DNA of 64,000 bases from positions 2,445,501 to 2,509,500 of the forward strand of contig NZ_CP044545.1 in NCBI RefSeq assembly GCF_008935075.1. The letters are read 5' to 3'. Below, one piece after another: positions 8,950-18,158 of the stretch (positions are counted from its first letter, which is position 1; the number at the start of each line of letters is the position of its first letter). The DNA comes from Pradoshia sp. D12. GTDB taxonomy: Bacteria > Bacillota > Bacilli > Bacillales > Pradoshiaceae. The notes beneath the pieces were generated by a model, which made no database searches, was not told where the DNA came from, and was given only the letters and a program-made list of their open reading frames with translations. The position numbers and the translations under genes are program-made.

Positions 8950-9314
8950 CATGCTTTATTATCGGCTTCACAATCCAGACATTTTGAAATAAACTCCGCT
9001 GTTATATCTCTGGAAATAATTTCGTATCCCTCATATAATTCAATCAGACAGTTTACCATTTCATGGCCAACTCCCAGACCCCTATGAGAGGGATTAACGG
9101 ATAAATCGGTTACCGTAACCGTCTTTCCATCCAAATCTACCCCGATCAGACCTATAATGTCCTCATCTTGTTTCCAAAGATATAGTTGCCTGTCTGATTC
9201 TGTTTCATATGATTTAACAGTATTCTGGAGCTTCTTTAAATCTTTTTCATCAGGCATAAAAGATAATAAACCCATTGCGATTTTTTCAAAGCTCTTCTTG
9301 TATCTAATTAACAT
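8949..9314 (-). CDS. ribT: RibT-like GNAT acetyltransferase
   Basis: A 121-residue GNAT protein: LWKQDEDIIGLIGVDL forms the central strands and VNPSHRGLGVGHEMV is the acetyl-CoA-binding loop (R/Q-x-x-G-x-G/A type). Size and sequence fit RibT, the last gene of the B. subtilis ribDEAHT operon, whose substrate is unknown. Here no riboflavin genes adjoin it, so it is detached from its usual operon, and no FMN riboswitch is visible upstream. It could be an unrelated small GNAT protein, but the ypu neighbourhood supports RibT. Confidence 0.78.
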   Translation of the reverse strand: MLIRYKKSFEKIAMGLLSFMPDEKDLKKLQNTVKSYETESDRQLYLWKQDEDIIGLIGVDLDGKTVTVTDLSVNPSHRGLGVGHEMVNCLIELYEGYEIISRDITAEFISKCLDCEADNKA

Positions 9315-9637
9315 GTTTGATCCCTCATTAAATGAGAATAATAGAATGGTATTTAATAATCTTTCTTATCATACTAGTTTTTAACAATGAATTCAACTGA
9401 CACAAATGCAAAGTCCTTTCTTTGCCATGCTAGACAACAGACATACATTTTATCCCAAAAAGGCTTTATATATACAATTCTAACGATTCGTACCCTATAC
9501 AATATAGCCAAAATGGATAGAAATAACTGTAAAAGAACGCAAGAAAGAATAGACAATCTTCCAATTCCATTATAATATGACAGAGTTAACACAATTGGCA
9601 ATTTGTTTGCCTAGATTACTATAACTACATAAAAAAA
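9315..9637. other. intergenic region between ribT and ypuA
   Basis: About 320 bp of AT-rich DNA between divergent genes. Short open frames on both strands lack good ribosome-binding sites and resemble nothing I know. No riboswitch-like structure was seen. The ypuA promoter begins at its right edge. Confidence 0.6.
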
Positions 9638-9663
9638 TGAAACTTTTATCATTTTTTTACGTC
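9638..9663 (+). promoter_or_regulatory. sigma-M type promoter of ypuA
   Basis: tgaaac, 16 bases, then cgtc: an exact match to the extracytoplasmic-function sigma-M consensus of B. subtilis, about 25 bases before the gggaggt ribosome-binding site of ypuA. To my memory ypuA belongs to the B. subtilis sigma-M regulon. Confidence 0.85.
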
Positions 9664-9687
9664 TAACTGGTACGGGAGGTTATCACA

Positions 9688-10560
9688 ATGAAAAAACAGC
9701 TTTTAAAATTAATGTCAGTTTTGTTGGCAGTTAGTTTTCTCATCCCTAGTGTAGCTTTGGCTGATATGCAAAGAGGCGACATGGTCGTTACACTTGGCGA
9801 AAACCTGACTCAGGAACAAAAAAAATTATTGTTAGCTGAAATGGACGCTCCAAAGGATGTAGAGATTGTAACAGTTTCTAATTCAGAAGAGCATAAATAC
9901 TTGGATGGTAAAATTGCAAGCAGACTGATTGGAACAAAAGCAATCTCCTCTTCATCCATTACGATTGCTGCCAAAGGTTCCGGGATTACGGTAAAAACGA
10001 AAAATATCAATTGGGTAACAGAAGATATGTATAAAAACGCCTTGGCAACTGCCGGTATAAAAGATGCAGAGATTTATGTTACGGCTCCTTTTGAAGTTTC
10101 CGGTACAGCTGCCTTAACGGGCTTAATTAAAGCATACGAAGTGACAACAGACACCAAAATATCTGAGGAACAAAAACAAGCCGCCAATGAAGAAATGGTT
10201 GAAACAGCCAAACTAGGTGACCAAATCGGTACAGATGAAGCTACATCACTGGTTGAGTCCATTAAAGAAGAGATCGCTGTTAACCCGCCTCAAAATGATG
10301 CTGATTTGCGCAGCATCATCGAAAAGGCAGCAGAGCAGCTTGGCATCACGTTAACGGAGCAACAGATCCAGAGCCTAATCGATTTATTTAACAAGCTTCA
10401 GGATCTAGGAATTGACTGGAACAAAGTTGGAGAGCAAATAAATGCCGCTAAAGATAAAGTGACCAATTATCTTCAATCAGAAGAAGGGCAATCCTTCCTT
10501 GATAAATTAAAAGTATTTTTTGTAAGTCTAATCGACGCAATTAAATCCTTATTCTCCTAA
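9688..10560 (+). CDS. ypuA: secreted DUF1002 protein YpuA
   Basis: 290 residues with a clear signal peptide (basic MKKQLLK, hydrophobic core, cleavage near VALA-DM) and a DUF1002 body rich in short helices (GLIKAYEVTTDTKISEEQKQAA, LGITLTEQQIQSLIDLFNKL in two pieces). It is exported and its molecular role is unknown; sigma-M control ties it to cell-envelope stress. The ribosome-binding site gggaggt lies eight bases before the ATG. The frame extends to a strong bidirectional terminator shared with lysA. Confidence 0.88.
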   Translation: MKKQLLKLMSVLLAVSFLIPSVALADMQRGDMVVTLGENLTQEQKKLLLAEMDAPKDVEIVTVSNSEEHKYLDGKIASRLIGTKAISSSSITIAAKGSGITVKTKNINWVTEDMYKNALATAGIKDAEIYVTAPFEVSGTAALTGLIKAYEVTTDTKISEEQKQAANEEMVETAKLGDQIGTDEATSLVESIKEEIAVNPPQNDADLRSIIEKAAEQLGITLTEQQIQSLIDLFNKLQDLGIDWNKVGEQINAAKDKVTNYLQSEEGQSFLDKLKVFFVSLIDAIKSLFS

Positions 10561-10563
10561 TAC

Positions 10564-10600
10564 AATTAGAGGCTGCCGGAAATGGCAGCCTCTAATTATT
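10564..10600. terminator. bidirectional terminator between ypuA and lysA
   Basis: aattagaggctgcc and ggcagcctctaatt form a perfect 14-bp stem with a six-base loop. Confidence 0.9.
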
Positions 10601-11907
10601 TATTCATATAATGGCAGGTCATTTTTTATTAGATCTTCAAGACTCTCTCTTTTCACAACAAGACGCGATTCCCCATTTTCTACAAACACAACCGCAGGAC
10701 GACGGAGCCTGTTGTAGTTATTGGACATTGAGTAACCATATGCACCTGTACAAAAGACCGCCAGCAGATCCCCAGGCTTAACCTTAGGCAGCGGAAGATC
10801 CCAAATTAACATATCCCCGCTTTCACAGCACTTCCCTGCTATGGCTACTTCTTCAAATACTTCATCATTCAGGCGATTGGCAAGAGCAGCTTCATAATTT
10901 GCCTGATAGAGAGCAGGACGAATATTATCACTCATTCCTCCATCAACCGCCCAATATTTACGAGTTCCCGGCACATGCTTACTTGATCCAATTTCGTAAA
11001 TGGTTGTTCCGGCATCCCCAACCAATGAGCGCCCTGGTTCAATCCAAATTTCCGGCATAGACAGACCAGCTTCTTCAAAATCGGATTTTACTTCACTCAC
11101 AATTTCTTCTACATAGCGAGAGACAGGAATAGGCTCATCCTCTTCTGTATAACGGATTCCAAAACCACCACCTAAATTTAAAACCTTTGGTGAAAATCCA
11201 TATGTTTGATTCCAATTCGCAATTTGTTCACTAATCTTTTTAGCGGCCAAAATAAATCCGGTTGTTTCAAATATTTGTGAACCAATATGGCAGTGTATAC
11301 CCAATACGTCAAAATACTCGCTCCGCAGTACAATTTGCAGAGCTTGTTCCGCCTGGCCATTCCATAGATCAAATCCAAATTTAGAATCCTCTTGTCCTGT
11401 TAGAATATAATCATGAGTATGCGCTTCAATTCCAGGAGTTACCCGTAAAAGTATGGAGCATAGTTTACCTTTCATTTTGCACAGCTCTTCTAAAATAGCA
11501 ATCTCGTGAAAATTATCAATTACGATACAGCCAACCCCCGCTTCAAGCGCCATTTCTAATTCATCAACACTTTTATTATTTCCATGTAAATGAATCCGTT
11601 CAACCGGAAATCCGGCCTGGAGGGCTGTATACAATTCGCCTGCAGAAACTACATCCAAAGATAGCCCTTCTTCCATAGCAAGCTGAAACATCGCAATGGA
11701 AGAAAAGGCTTTGCTCGCATAGGCCACCTGAGCATCAACACCCAGCCTGCCAAACGTATCTCTGAACATTCTTGCCCGTTCTCTAATTAAAGCCACATCA
11801 TATATGTATAAGGGAGTGCCATATTGCTCTGCAAGAGAAACAGTATCTACTCCCCCTATTTCTAAATGGCCATGTTCACTCATTTTTCCTGTCCCATAAA
11901 AGTGCAT
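10600..11907 (-). CDS. lysA: diaminopimelate decarboxylase LysA
   Basis: PLP enzyme that decarboxylates meso-diaminopimelate to L-lysine, the last step of lysine synthesis. The 435 residues have the PLP-lysine motif VAYASKAFSS, HGNNKS, HCHIGSQI, the glycine-rich phosphate loop NLGGGFGIRY, EPGRSLVG, and the C-terminal ESGD and GAYGYSMSNNYN. A gggggag site precedes the ATG. A terminator separates it from spoVAF upstream, so it probably has its own promoter; no lysine riboswitch was seen in the 106-bp gap. Gene position next to spoVAF matches B. subtilis. Confidence 0.97.
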   Translation of the reverse strand: MHFYGTGKMSEHGHLEIGGVDTVSLAEQYGTPLYIYDVALIRERARMFRDTFGRLGVDAQVAYASKAFSSIAMFQLAMEEGLSLDVVSAGELYTALQAGFPVERIHLHGNNKSVDELEMALEAGVGCIVIDNFHEIAILEELCKMKGKLCSILLRVTPGIEAHTHDYILTGQEDSKFGFDLWNGQAEQALQIVLRSEYFDVLGIHCHIGSQIFETTGFILAAKKISEQIANWNQTYGFSPKVLNLGGGFGIRYTEEDEPIPVSRYVEEIVSEVKSDFEEAGLSMPEIWIEPGRSLVGDAGTTIYEIGSSKHVPGTRKYWAVDGGMSDNIRPALYQANYEAALANRLNDEVFEEVAIAGKCCESGDMLIWDLPLPKVKPGDLLAVFCTGAYGYSMSNNYNRLRRPAVVFVENGESRLVVKRESLEDLIKNDLPLYE

Positions 11908-11932
11908 GTAAACTCCCCCTTGACGTTATAAC

Positions 11933-11966
11933 AAAAATAGACAGCCATTAATGCTGTCTATTTTTT
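11933..11966 (-). terminator. terminator of the spoVA operon
   Basis: aaaatagacagc and gctgtctatttt form a 12-bp stem between spoVAF and lysA, followed by T residues on the minus strand. Confidence 0.85.
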
Positions 11967-12013
11967 GAATAGTATAACTACTTTATCACACTAATACCCT
12001 AATTCAAAATGAA

Positions 12014-13486
12014 TTATTTTGTACGATCCACCGGATGTAAAATCCGCGGTCTTAAATGTCTGCCAGGCACCGGCCTTCTGATAATAATATTCGAAAGGGC
12101 TTTGGGTGCAAATGGGATAAACGGCCATAAATAGGGTGTAGATAACGTATTTAATCTGGTTAGAAAAAAAATGAAGAGCGTATTGGCAACCATGTACCCG
12201 GGTACATGGAACAAAGCAGTAAAAATTAAAATCAGATAGCGCATATATTTATTGGCCAAGCCGAGCTCCAAGCTTGGAGTGGCAAAACTGCCAATCGATG
12301 CAATGGCTACATATAGTAATACCTCAGGTACCATCCAACCAACATCAATGGCTATTTGACCAATTAGGACGGCAGCAATAAGTCCCATGGCTGATGATAA
12401 AGGAGCAGGTGTATGTATCGAAGCAATTCTGAGCAGTTCAATTCCAACCTCCGCTACAGCAATCTGTAATAGAATATGAACATGTGCATCATCCTGCGGA
12501 CCAATAAACTTCATAGTTTCTGGTAGCAAATGGGGTTCCAATACAAATAATAACCATAATGGCAATATAAAAAGAGAAGCAAAAATACCGAGAAAACGGA
12601 ACCATCTAAGAATGGTGCCCACTGAAGCTGCCTGTCTGTATTCCTCTGCATGCTGGACATGATGGAAAAAGGTCGTCGGTGTAATCATGATACTTGGCGA
12701 CGTATCTACATAAATAAGGACATGCCCTTCGAGTAAATGGTTGGCTCCTACATCTGCCCGCTCGGTATAGCGAACCATTGGATAAGGATTATACCCTTGA
12801 TTGACCAAATATTCCTCAACCGTTTTTTCGGCCATCGTCAATCCATCAATTTCAATTGATTTCAGTTCATCCCGAATGATATTAACGAGCTTCGGATTAG
12901 CTACCCCATCAATATATCCAATCGCAATATCTGTTTTGGAGCGTTCTCCAACACGCATAATTTCGAATCGCAAACGTTCATCGCGAATTCTCCTGCGTGT
13001 TAAGGCAGTGTTAATAATAATATTTTCAACATAACCGTCCCTTGCTCCTCTTGTGATCCTCTCTGTATCCGGTTCCTGGGGCTGTCTCCCCGGATAACTC
13101 CTCACATCTACGATCAGAGCTTTTCCGCTGCCTGCAACAATAATGGAAATCAAGCCTGACAATACCTGATCTACCATTTCATCCATCGTTTGAACAACCT
13201 CGACAGATTGTTGTACTAGCCGATTTTTAACCAGGTCATAGATAGGGACATCCAAGGCATTGTCTTCTTGTTCATTAATATCAGTCAATGTCTCTAAAAT
13301 CTCTATGATAAAACTGGTATCACACAAACCATTAACATAATACATTTGCATCATTGTATCGCGAATCAGGATTTCTCTTACTCCTAAATCAAAACTTACT
13401 CCAAGACCCACATTTTTCTCCATGTATTGCTTTACGGCCTGTATGTCACTCGATATGGGTGTTTTCTCCTTTTGATTGGCCTGCAT
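12014..13486 (-). CDS. spoVAF: stage V sporulation protein AF (GerA-family spore membrane protein)
   Basis: A 490-residue relative of GerAA-type germinant receptor A subunits. It has an N-terminal soluble domain ([41 protein letters not shown]), the conserved YTERADVGA and EGHV(L)IYVDTSPS pieces, then about five membrane segments ([18 protein letters not shown] and later). It sits in the spore inner membrane; B. subtilis work links it with FigP in amplifying germination. The ATG at 13486 is eight bases from aaaggag; the GTG at 13495 overlaps that site and is unlikely. Last gene of the operon. Confidence 0.95.
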   Translation of the reverse strand: MQANQKEKTPISSDIQAVKQYMEKNVGLGVSFDLGVREILIRDTMMQMYYVNGLCDTSFIIEILETLTDINEQEDNALDVPIYDLVKNRLVQQSVEVVQTMDEMVDQVLSGLISIIVAGSGKALIVDVRSYPGRQPQEPDTERITRGARDGYVENIIINTALTRRRIRDERLRFEIMRVGERSKTDIAIGYIDGVANPKLVNIIRDELKSIEIDGLTMAEKTVEEYLVNQGYNPYPMVRYTERADVGANHLLEGHVLIYVDTSPSIMITPTTFFHHVQHAEEYRQAASVGTILRWFRFLGIFASLFILPLWLLFVLEPHLLPETMKFIGPQDDAHVHILLQIAVAEVGIELLRIASIHTPAPLSSAMGLIAAVLIGQIAIDVGWMVPEVLLYVAIASIGSFATPSLELGLANKYMRYLILIFTALFHVPGYMVANTLFIFFLTRLNTLSTPYLWPFIPFAPKALSNIIIRRPVPGRHLRPRILHPVDRTK

Positions 13487-14048
13487 GGTATCCACTCCTT
13501 TCGAGAATCAGTTTTACAGCACTAAGTGTTATGGGACTGCCTTTAGCAATATCATCATATTTAGACATTTTGCCTATATCACCAATACCGACAACAATAG
13601 GTGCATGAATAGAATCGATACTATAGACTGTATCTCCATTAATTCGTTTAACATCCATTTCTGGTATTCCAAATTTATCAACGCCAAATCCGGTAAGATT
13701 CCCTTCGCGATCAATACAGACATCTACTTTTGTCCATTCTTCCTGTTTCGTTTTTGAAGCAACGGCAAGAATTCCAAGAAGATTGATATCAGGGTGTTCC
13801 GCAACATATTTCATTAACTGCTCACCAGCCCCTTCTCCGACCAGACCACTGTCATCAAACATAACCAACACCGGGTCATGGGCTGCAGATTTAATGAGTT
13901 TAATCAGTTCAGCTCCGCCCATTTTTGTTGGATTTCCATAGGAGGATGAAATGCAGCGACCGCCGATTTCTTTTGCTACATGTTCGATCGTTCTTTTCGC
14001 ATATTCGTCTCCATCTGTGATAATGATGATATTTCGCTTCCCTTTCAA
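13446..14048 (-). CDS. spoVAEA: stage V sporulation protein AEA
   Basis: A 200-residue soluble SpoVA protein, recognised from [62 protein letters not shown] and [18 protein letters not shown]. The frame is open to 14087 inside spoVAB, but no ribosome-binding site fits there. The TTG at 14048, after ggcggtg, gives the family length (about 203). In B. subtilis this gene follows spoVAEB; here it directly follows spoVAB. Its end overlaps the spoVAF start, so the genes are coupled. Confidence 0.92.
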   Translation of the reverse strand: MKGKRNIIIITDGDEYAKRTIEHVAKEIGGRCISSSYGNPTKMGGAELIKLIKSAAHDPVLVMFDDSGLVGEGAGEQLMKYVAEHPDINLLGILAVASKTKQEEWTKVDVCIDREGNLTGFGVDKFGIPEMDVKRINGDTVYSIDSIHAPIVVGIGDIGKMSKYDDIAKGSPITLSAVKLILERSGYHAGQSKGENTHIE

Positions 14049-14070
14049 CTCTTTCACCGCCCTATGACTT

Positions 14071-14484
14071 TTATTGATTATAAACAATCCACTGAAATAG
14101 TGAGCCCATTATTTTCCCGAGAACAAGCGCCATCAGAATATATAGAATCCGCTCCTGCATTCCGATTCTTTTTGCCAAGATCGGAAAGACATTTAAAACC
14201 TCTGTCAAAGCTGCTGCTAGCATCCCGTTAAAAACGCCGCTAAATATGCCCATGATTGATAGGAGTATCGGAGTTAATCCCAATGAAAAGTCCCATAAGC
14301 TGGATATGGTCCCACCTATTGCTCCGAGTATAACCGCACTTTCAAAATAATGAACAGATTTAACCTTCGTAAGCTGTGTAAGCCTTGGTATAATATTAAG
14401 GACAGTCAGGAAAGCCACATATCCGGCTCCGACCGATACCCCACCTGAGAATCCAACTATCAGCACAAAAACGAACTCAGTCAT
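14071..14484 (-). CDS. spoVAB: stage V sporulation protein AB
   Basis: A 137-residue integral membrane protein with about four hydrophobic segments. The SpoVAB marks are [19 protein letters not shown] and [11 protein letters not shown] at the N-terminal end and [11 protein letters not shown] near the end. It is not SpoVAC or SpoVAEB, which belong to a different family. The proteins of this operon sit in the forespore inner membrane and serve dipicolinic acid uptake and release. It overlaps spoVAA by eight bases upstream and is followed after 22 bp by spoVAEA. Confidence 0.92.
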   Translation of the reverse strand: MTEFVFVLIVGFSGGVSVGAGYVAFLTVLNIIPRLTQLTKVKSVHYFESAVILGAIGGTISSLWDFSLGLTPILLSIMGIFSGVFNGMLAAALTEVLNVFPILAKRIGMQERILYILMALVLGKIMGSLFQWIVYNQ

Positions 14485-15094
14485 CTTTTACGGAAGTAAT
14501 CGAATGTTTGTTTTCATTCATAATGATGTATTGATCTAAATCCTGCTGATAGTTAAACATCTCTACTTCCATTGGACTTGGTTCATCATTTAATCTTTTT
14601 GTGAAAATATGATTAAAGAACAAAATCATCCCAATTCCGAGTCCAAATGAATAGGGTATTTGAAATACAAGTGGATTTGCAGAATGCTTACCGGTAATCA
14701 TATAATAGAGACGTTCATGCAGCTCCCTCATACTGACATCCTCATGAAAATTCATAATCGCAAAGCCAGCCCCTATAAAAAGGACAATCCACACAAGAAT
14801 AAACAAAAGGTTCGATACTTTCTTCGTTTTACGTTCTACCTCTACAATTGTTTGCGATGGGCCATAGGTGTCCATTTTCATTTCGGGAAAATGCTGAAAA
14901 ATTGCTTGGAGAACAACCGTTACATCCAGAATAAAAACATTTTTATTCTTCGAAAATTCACCCAGAACTAAACTTCCAACCTTTTCTTTTACTTCGTCTG
15001 TCCCAATTATATTGGCAATATCCGAAAGTCTTATCGGATGGTTCGGCAAAACTTTCGCCCGATATTTTAAACGGATATAAACACATTCCTCCAT
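14477..15094 (-). CDS. spoVAA: stage V sporulation protein AA
   Basis: First gene of the spoVA operon; about 205 residues. An N-terminal soluble part (VYIRLKYRAKVLPNHPIRLSDIA in segments) is followed by two membrane helices (LLFILVWIVLFIGAGFAIM and the IPYSFGLGIGMILFFNHIF region) and the conserved ERLYYMITGKHSANPLVF and EVEMFNYQQDLDQYI. The ATG at 15094, nine bases after ggggatg, matches the usual N-terminus; ATGs at 15106 and 15112 are alternatives. A consensus sigma-G promoter lies just upstream. Confidence 0.93.
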   Translation of the reverse strand: MEECVYIRLKYRAKVLPNHPIRLSDIANIIGTDEVKEKVGSLVLGEFSKNKNVFILDVTVVLQAIFQHFPEMKMDTYGPSQTIVEVERKTKKVSNLLFILVWIVLFIGAGFAIMNFHEDVSMRELHERLYYMITGKHSANPLVFQIPYSFGLGIGMILFFNHIFTKRLNDEPSPMEVEMFNYQQDLDQYIIMNENKHSITSVKDD

Positions 15095-15134
15095 GAATAT
15101 TTTCATCCCCATTTCCTAAATTCACATGTATTTA

Positions 15135-15164
15135 TAGTATGGTTAGAAAAATCAGGAACCATAC
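15135..15164 (-). promoter_or_regulatory. sigma-G promoter of the spoVA operon
   Basis: On the minus strand gtatg, 18 bases, then catacta: exact fit to the forespore sigma-G consensus (GnATR-N18-CATnnTA). Established biology places spoVA under sigma-G. Confidence 0.85.
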
Positions 15165-15204
15165 CAAAAATCATAAATTAGTTTATAGAGAGATACATTC
15201 AATC

Positions 15205-15246
15205 GCAAAAAAAAACCGTACGAACCAGCACTCTAGTCCATACGGT
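15205..15246 (-). terminator. terminator of the spoIIA operon
   Basis: The end of sigF contributes to a stem (accgta with tacggt) followed on the minus strand by nine T residues, placed before the sigma-G promoter of spoVAA. Confidence 0.8.
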
Positions 15247-15988
15247 CTTTCATTTGATTTAAAATCTTTTTTTCTAATCTAGATACTTGTACCTGGGAGA
15301 TTCCTAGCCTCTCTGCAACCTCCGTCTGCGTTTGATCCTTATAATACCGTAAATAAACAATTAATTTCTCTCGTTCATCCAATAAGGCGATTGCCTCTTT
15401 CAAAGCAATTTTTTCAAACCACTTTGTCTCTGAACTATCTGCTATTTGGTCTAGCAAGGTAATCGGATCGCCGTCATTCTCATAAACCGTTTCATGGATT
15501 GAAGAAGGCGATCGGCTTGCCTCCTGTGCCATAATGATTTCCTCAGGTGATAAATCCAAATACTCACTGATTTCTGTAATGGTTGGCGTCCGTCCGAAGT
15601 GCTTAGATAATTCATCCTTCGCTCTTCTGATTTTGTTGGACATTTCCTTCAATGAACGACTGACTTTTACCGTGCCGTCATCACGAATGAAACGCTGAAT
15701 CTCTCCAATAATCATGGGAACTGCATAGGTTGAAAATTTAACATTATAGGATAAATCAAATTTATCTACAGATTTCAATAAACCAATACACCCTATTTGA
15801 AATAAGTCATCTGGTTCATATCCTCTGTTAAGAAATCTTTGTACAACTGACCATACAAGCCTCATGTTTTTCTGGATGATTTCGTCTCTAGCTAATTGGT
15901 CACCTTGCTGGCTTTGAAGTATAAGTGTTTTTACCTCTTCGTCCTTAAGCTGGGCGGTCTTTTTACCCTTTTTGACTTCCACATCCAT
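15233..15988 (-). CDS. sigF: forespore RNA polymerase sigma factor SigF
   Basis: Early forespore sigma factor, held inactive by SpoIIAB until septation. The 251 residues have region 2 (DLFQIGCIGLLKSVDKFDLS, YNVKFSTYAVPMIIGEIQRF), region 3 (KVSRSLKEMSNKIRRAKDEL) and the region 4 helix-turn-helix (QTEVAERLGISQVQVSRLEK). It follows spoIIAB by 13 bp in the standard spoIIAA-spoIIAB-sigF operon. Confidence 0.98.
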   Translation of the reverse strand: MDVEVKKGKKTAQLKDEEVKTLILQSQQGDQLARDEIIQKNMRLVWSVVQRFLNRGYEPDDLFQIGCIGLLKSVDKFDLSYNVKFSTYAVPMIIGEIQRFIRDDGTVKVSRSLKEMSNKIRRAKDELSKHFGRTPTITEISEYLDLSPEEIIMAQEASRSPSSIHETVYENDGDPITLLDQIADSSETKWFEKIALKEAIALLDEREKLIVYLRYYKDQTQTEVAERLGISQVQVSRLEKKILNQMKDRMD

Positions 15989-16001
15989 TGTATTAGTCTC
16001 C

Positions 16002-16448
16002 TTAATTACATAAAGCTTTGCTTTTGGAAAGATTTTTCATAAGCCTTACCTCTGTTCCTTCACCTCTGGATGAATCGATATAAATCTCATCCATAAAGTT
16101 CTCCATTATGGTAAAGCCCATACCGGACCTTTCCAATTCTGGCTTTGTTGTATACAAAGGCTGCCTTGCTTCATCGATATCTCTGATTCCAATGCCATTA
16201 TCCCGGATTGTCAGTTCCACTCTTTCTTCCTCAAGATCCAATATCGCAGTGATATAGATTTTGCCCTTGGCATCTCCCTCATATCCATGGATAATCGCGT
16301 TGGTGACCGCCTCCGATACAACCGTTTTAATTTCGGTTAACTCATCAAGTGTAGGATCCAATTGCGCGATGAAAGCTGCCACCGTAATCCGTGCAAATGA
16401 TTCGTTTTGACTCAATGCAGAAAATTCTATAGCCATTTCGTTTTTCAT
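16002..16448 (-). CDS. spoIIAB: anti-sigma-F factor and serine kinase SpoIIAB
   Basis: GHKL-family protein that binds SigF and phosphorylates SpoIIAA. It is 148 residues and nearly colinear with the B. subtilis protein: [20 protein letters not shown] at the start, [16 protein letters not shown] (N box), [20 protein letters not shown], and [15 protein letters not shown] (G box). The ATG directly follows the spoIIAA stop (TAAATG), so translation is coupled. Confidence 0.98.
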   Translation of the reverse strand: MKNEMAIEFSALSQNESFARITVAAFIAQLDPTLDELTEIKTVVSEAVTNAIIHGYEGDAKGKIYITAILDLEEERVELTIRDNGIGIRDIDEARQPLYTTKPELERSGMGFTIMENFMDEIYIDSSRGEGTEVRLMKNLSKSKALCN

Positions 16449-16799
16449 TTACGCTACCCCCAATCCCTGTATAGCTGCTTCCTCTGAAGATTCAAGACGA
16501 AGAATTTTAAACATTCCGGACATCTCAAATAACCTATGAACAGAAGGCGAGATGGCACAAACAATCATTTCCCCTTCAAATTGCTGAATTTGTTTATATC
16601 TGCCTAAGATCACCCCAAGACCGGAGCTATCCATAAAACTCAACTCGCCCAAATTTAAAATGATATGGCGAATGCCACCAGTTTCTATTAATTGAGATGC
16701 CTTGTTCTTTAAATCCTCCGCCGTATGATGATCCAATTCTCCCTTCAGGCGAATACATAATATATCCTCAATCGTCTTCATATCAATTTCTAGACTCAC
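16449..16799 (-). CDS. spoIIAA: anti-anti-sigma factor SpoIIAA
   Basis: STAS-domain protein whose unphosphorylated form frees SigF from SpoIIAB. The phosphorylation motif [18 protein letters not shown] is present, preceded by [12 protein letters not shown]. The GTG at 16799 (VSLEIDM, after agggggcaaagg) gives 116 residues, the family length; the longer frame back to 16853 would add 18 residues not seen in relatives. A sigma-H promoter candidate lies between it and dacF, and read-through from dacF is also possible, as in B. subtilis. Confidence 0.96.
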   Translation of the reverse strand: MSLEIDMKTIEDILCIRLKGELDHHTAEDLKNKASQLIETGGIRHIILNLGELSFMDSSGLGVILGRYKQIQQFEGEMIVCAISPSVHRLFEMSGMFKILRLESSEEAAIQGLGVA

Positions 16800-16883
16800 A
16801 GTACCTTTGCCCCCTTCAAAGAAAGTATAGTGGTGATTTTCGCCAAGCTCCACTTCAATTCCTTCTTAAAGACAAAACTAGTG

Positions 16884-16912
16884 ATATTCTCTTTCTATTC
16901 GTTTAATTTCGC
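16884..16912 (-). promoter_or_regulatory. candidate sigma-H promoter of the spoIIA operon
   Basis: On the minus strand gcgaaatt, 13 bases, then gagaatat: close to the sigma-H pattern (AGGAAATT, 12-14 bases, RnnGAATww) with one -35 mismatch. Position and biology fit, but the match is imperfect. Confidence 0.5.
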
Positions 16913-16922
16913 ATACCAATGC

Positions 16923-18101
16923 TTATTCGTCGCCGGTATGGGTAAACATGCCGAAAGAACGCTTAAATAAATCAAACCAGCTTGCTCGTTTTACATCTTT
17001 TGATGCAATAAGAGGGGTTTCTGAAATTACTTTGTCGTCTCTCATCATTTTTAAGACACCAAGCTGATCCCCTTTTTTGATTGGGGCCTGTACATCTTTT
17101 TTCAGTACGATATTCGGACGGATATTCACATTGTCTTCCCCTTTTTTATTTAAAAGAGAAACTGAATCGTTTGTGACCAGACTTACTTTCTTCTGTTGAC
17201 CTTTTTCAATTTTCAAAAGTGCAAGAGGCTGTTCTTTCTTATAGACCGGACGTGATTGATAATTAGCAAAGGCATAATCCAGCATTTTTGTAATTTGAGA
17301 ATTTCGTTCCTTTGGATTCTCAGCTCCAAATACAACTGCAATGACTCGTAAATTATCTTTTTTAGCTGTTGCGGTTAAGCAATATCCTGCTTGATGTGTA
17401 AAACCTGTTTTTAATCCGTCCACACCTGGGTAAAATTTCACCAGTTTGTTCGTATTCACAAGCCAGAATTTTTTATCTGAATCCTCACGTAAGTAAGATT
17501 CATATAAACTCGTAAAATTTGTGATTTCCTCATGCTTTAGTAACTCTTTTGCTATAGTCGCCATATCAAATGCTGAACTGTAATGATCAGTTGTTGGCAG
17601 TCCCGTACAATTTTGAAATTTAGTGTTCTTCAATCCCAATTCCTGCACTTTGGCATTCATTCTTTTCACGAATTCCTCTTCGCTTCCAGCAATTTTTTCA
17701 GCCATGGCAACGGAGGCATCATTCCCTGAACCAATCGCAATTCCTCTAAGCATTTGCTCAACTGTCATTTCCTCACCTGGTTCAAGGAATATTTGCGAAC
17801 CACCCATTGAGGCAGCATATTCACTTGTTCGAACTTTATCTTCCATCGTTATACGCTTTTGATCTAATGCCTCCATGATTAACAGCATAGTCATAATCTT
17901 CGTCATGCTGGCGGGAGACAGCCGCTCATCTTTATTTTTATCATATATGACAGAACCCGTATCCTTTTCTATCAGTATTGCTGACTTCGTTTTAGGTGCT
18001 AAATCTAATTCCGCCGTTTTTGTTTTTTCGGCTGCAAATGATGGTACAGACATACTTAAAGTGAACACTACTACTAATAAAGCTGAAACATACCGTTTCA
18101 T
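16923..18101 (-). CDS. dacF: penicillin-binding D-alanyl-D-alanine carboxypeptidase DacF
   Basis: Low-molecular-weight PBP (peptidase S11) that trims pentapeptides in the forespore and tunes spore cortex crosslinking with DacB. The 392 residues have a signal peptide (cleavage near SFAAEK), the SxxK motif SPASMTKI, the SGN triad and KTG (GLKTGFTHQAGYC). A C-terminal beta domain and an amphipathic tail (SWFDLFKRSFGMF) likely anchor it to the membrane. A sigma-F type promoter is visible. spoIIAA follows after about 120 bp without a terminator. Confidence 0.95.
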   Translation of the reverse strand: MKRYVSALLVVVFTLSMSVPSFAAEKTKTAELDLAPKTKSAILIEKDTGSVIYDKNKDERLSPASMTKIMTMLLIMEALDQKRITMEDKVRTSEYAASMGGSQIFLEPGEEMTVEQMLRGIAIGSGNDASVAMAEKIAGSEEEFVKRMNAKVQELGLKNTKFQNCTGLPTTDHYSSAFDMATIAKELLKHEEITNFTSLYESYLREDSDKKFWLVNTNKLVKFYPGVDGLKTGFTHQAGYCLTATAKKDNLRVIAVVFGAENPKERNSQITKMLDYAFANYQSRPVYKKEQPLALLKIEKGQQKKVSLVTNDSVSLLNKKGEDNVNIRPNIVLKKDVQAPIKKGDQLGVLKMMRDDKVISETPLIASKDVKRASWFDLFKRSFGMFTHTGDE

Positions 18102-18129
18102 GGACAGACCTCCTACTCATGATAAATTC

Positions 18130-18158
18130 CAGTTTTACCAACAACACCACTTTTATAC
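18130..18158 (-). promoter_or_regulatory. candidate sigma-F promoter of dacF
   Basis: On the minus strand gtata, 14 bases, then ggtaaaactg: close to the sigma-F consensus (GywTA-N15-GgnrAnAnTw), with a spacer one base short and the last position off. The site is 29 bases before the dacF start codon. Confidence 0.6.

Noticed and set aside
9374-9601. Small frames between ribT and ypuA
   Set aside because: Frames on both strands of 60-75 codons have no ribosome-binding site or family likeness.
16800-16853. Longer SpoIIAA start
   Set aside because: Known SpoIIAA proteins start at the GTG used here, which has a better ribosome-binding site.
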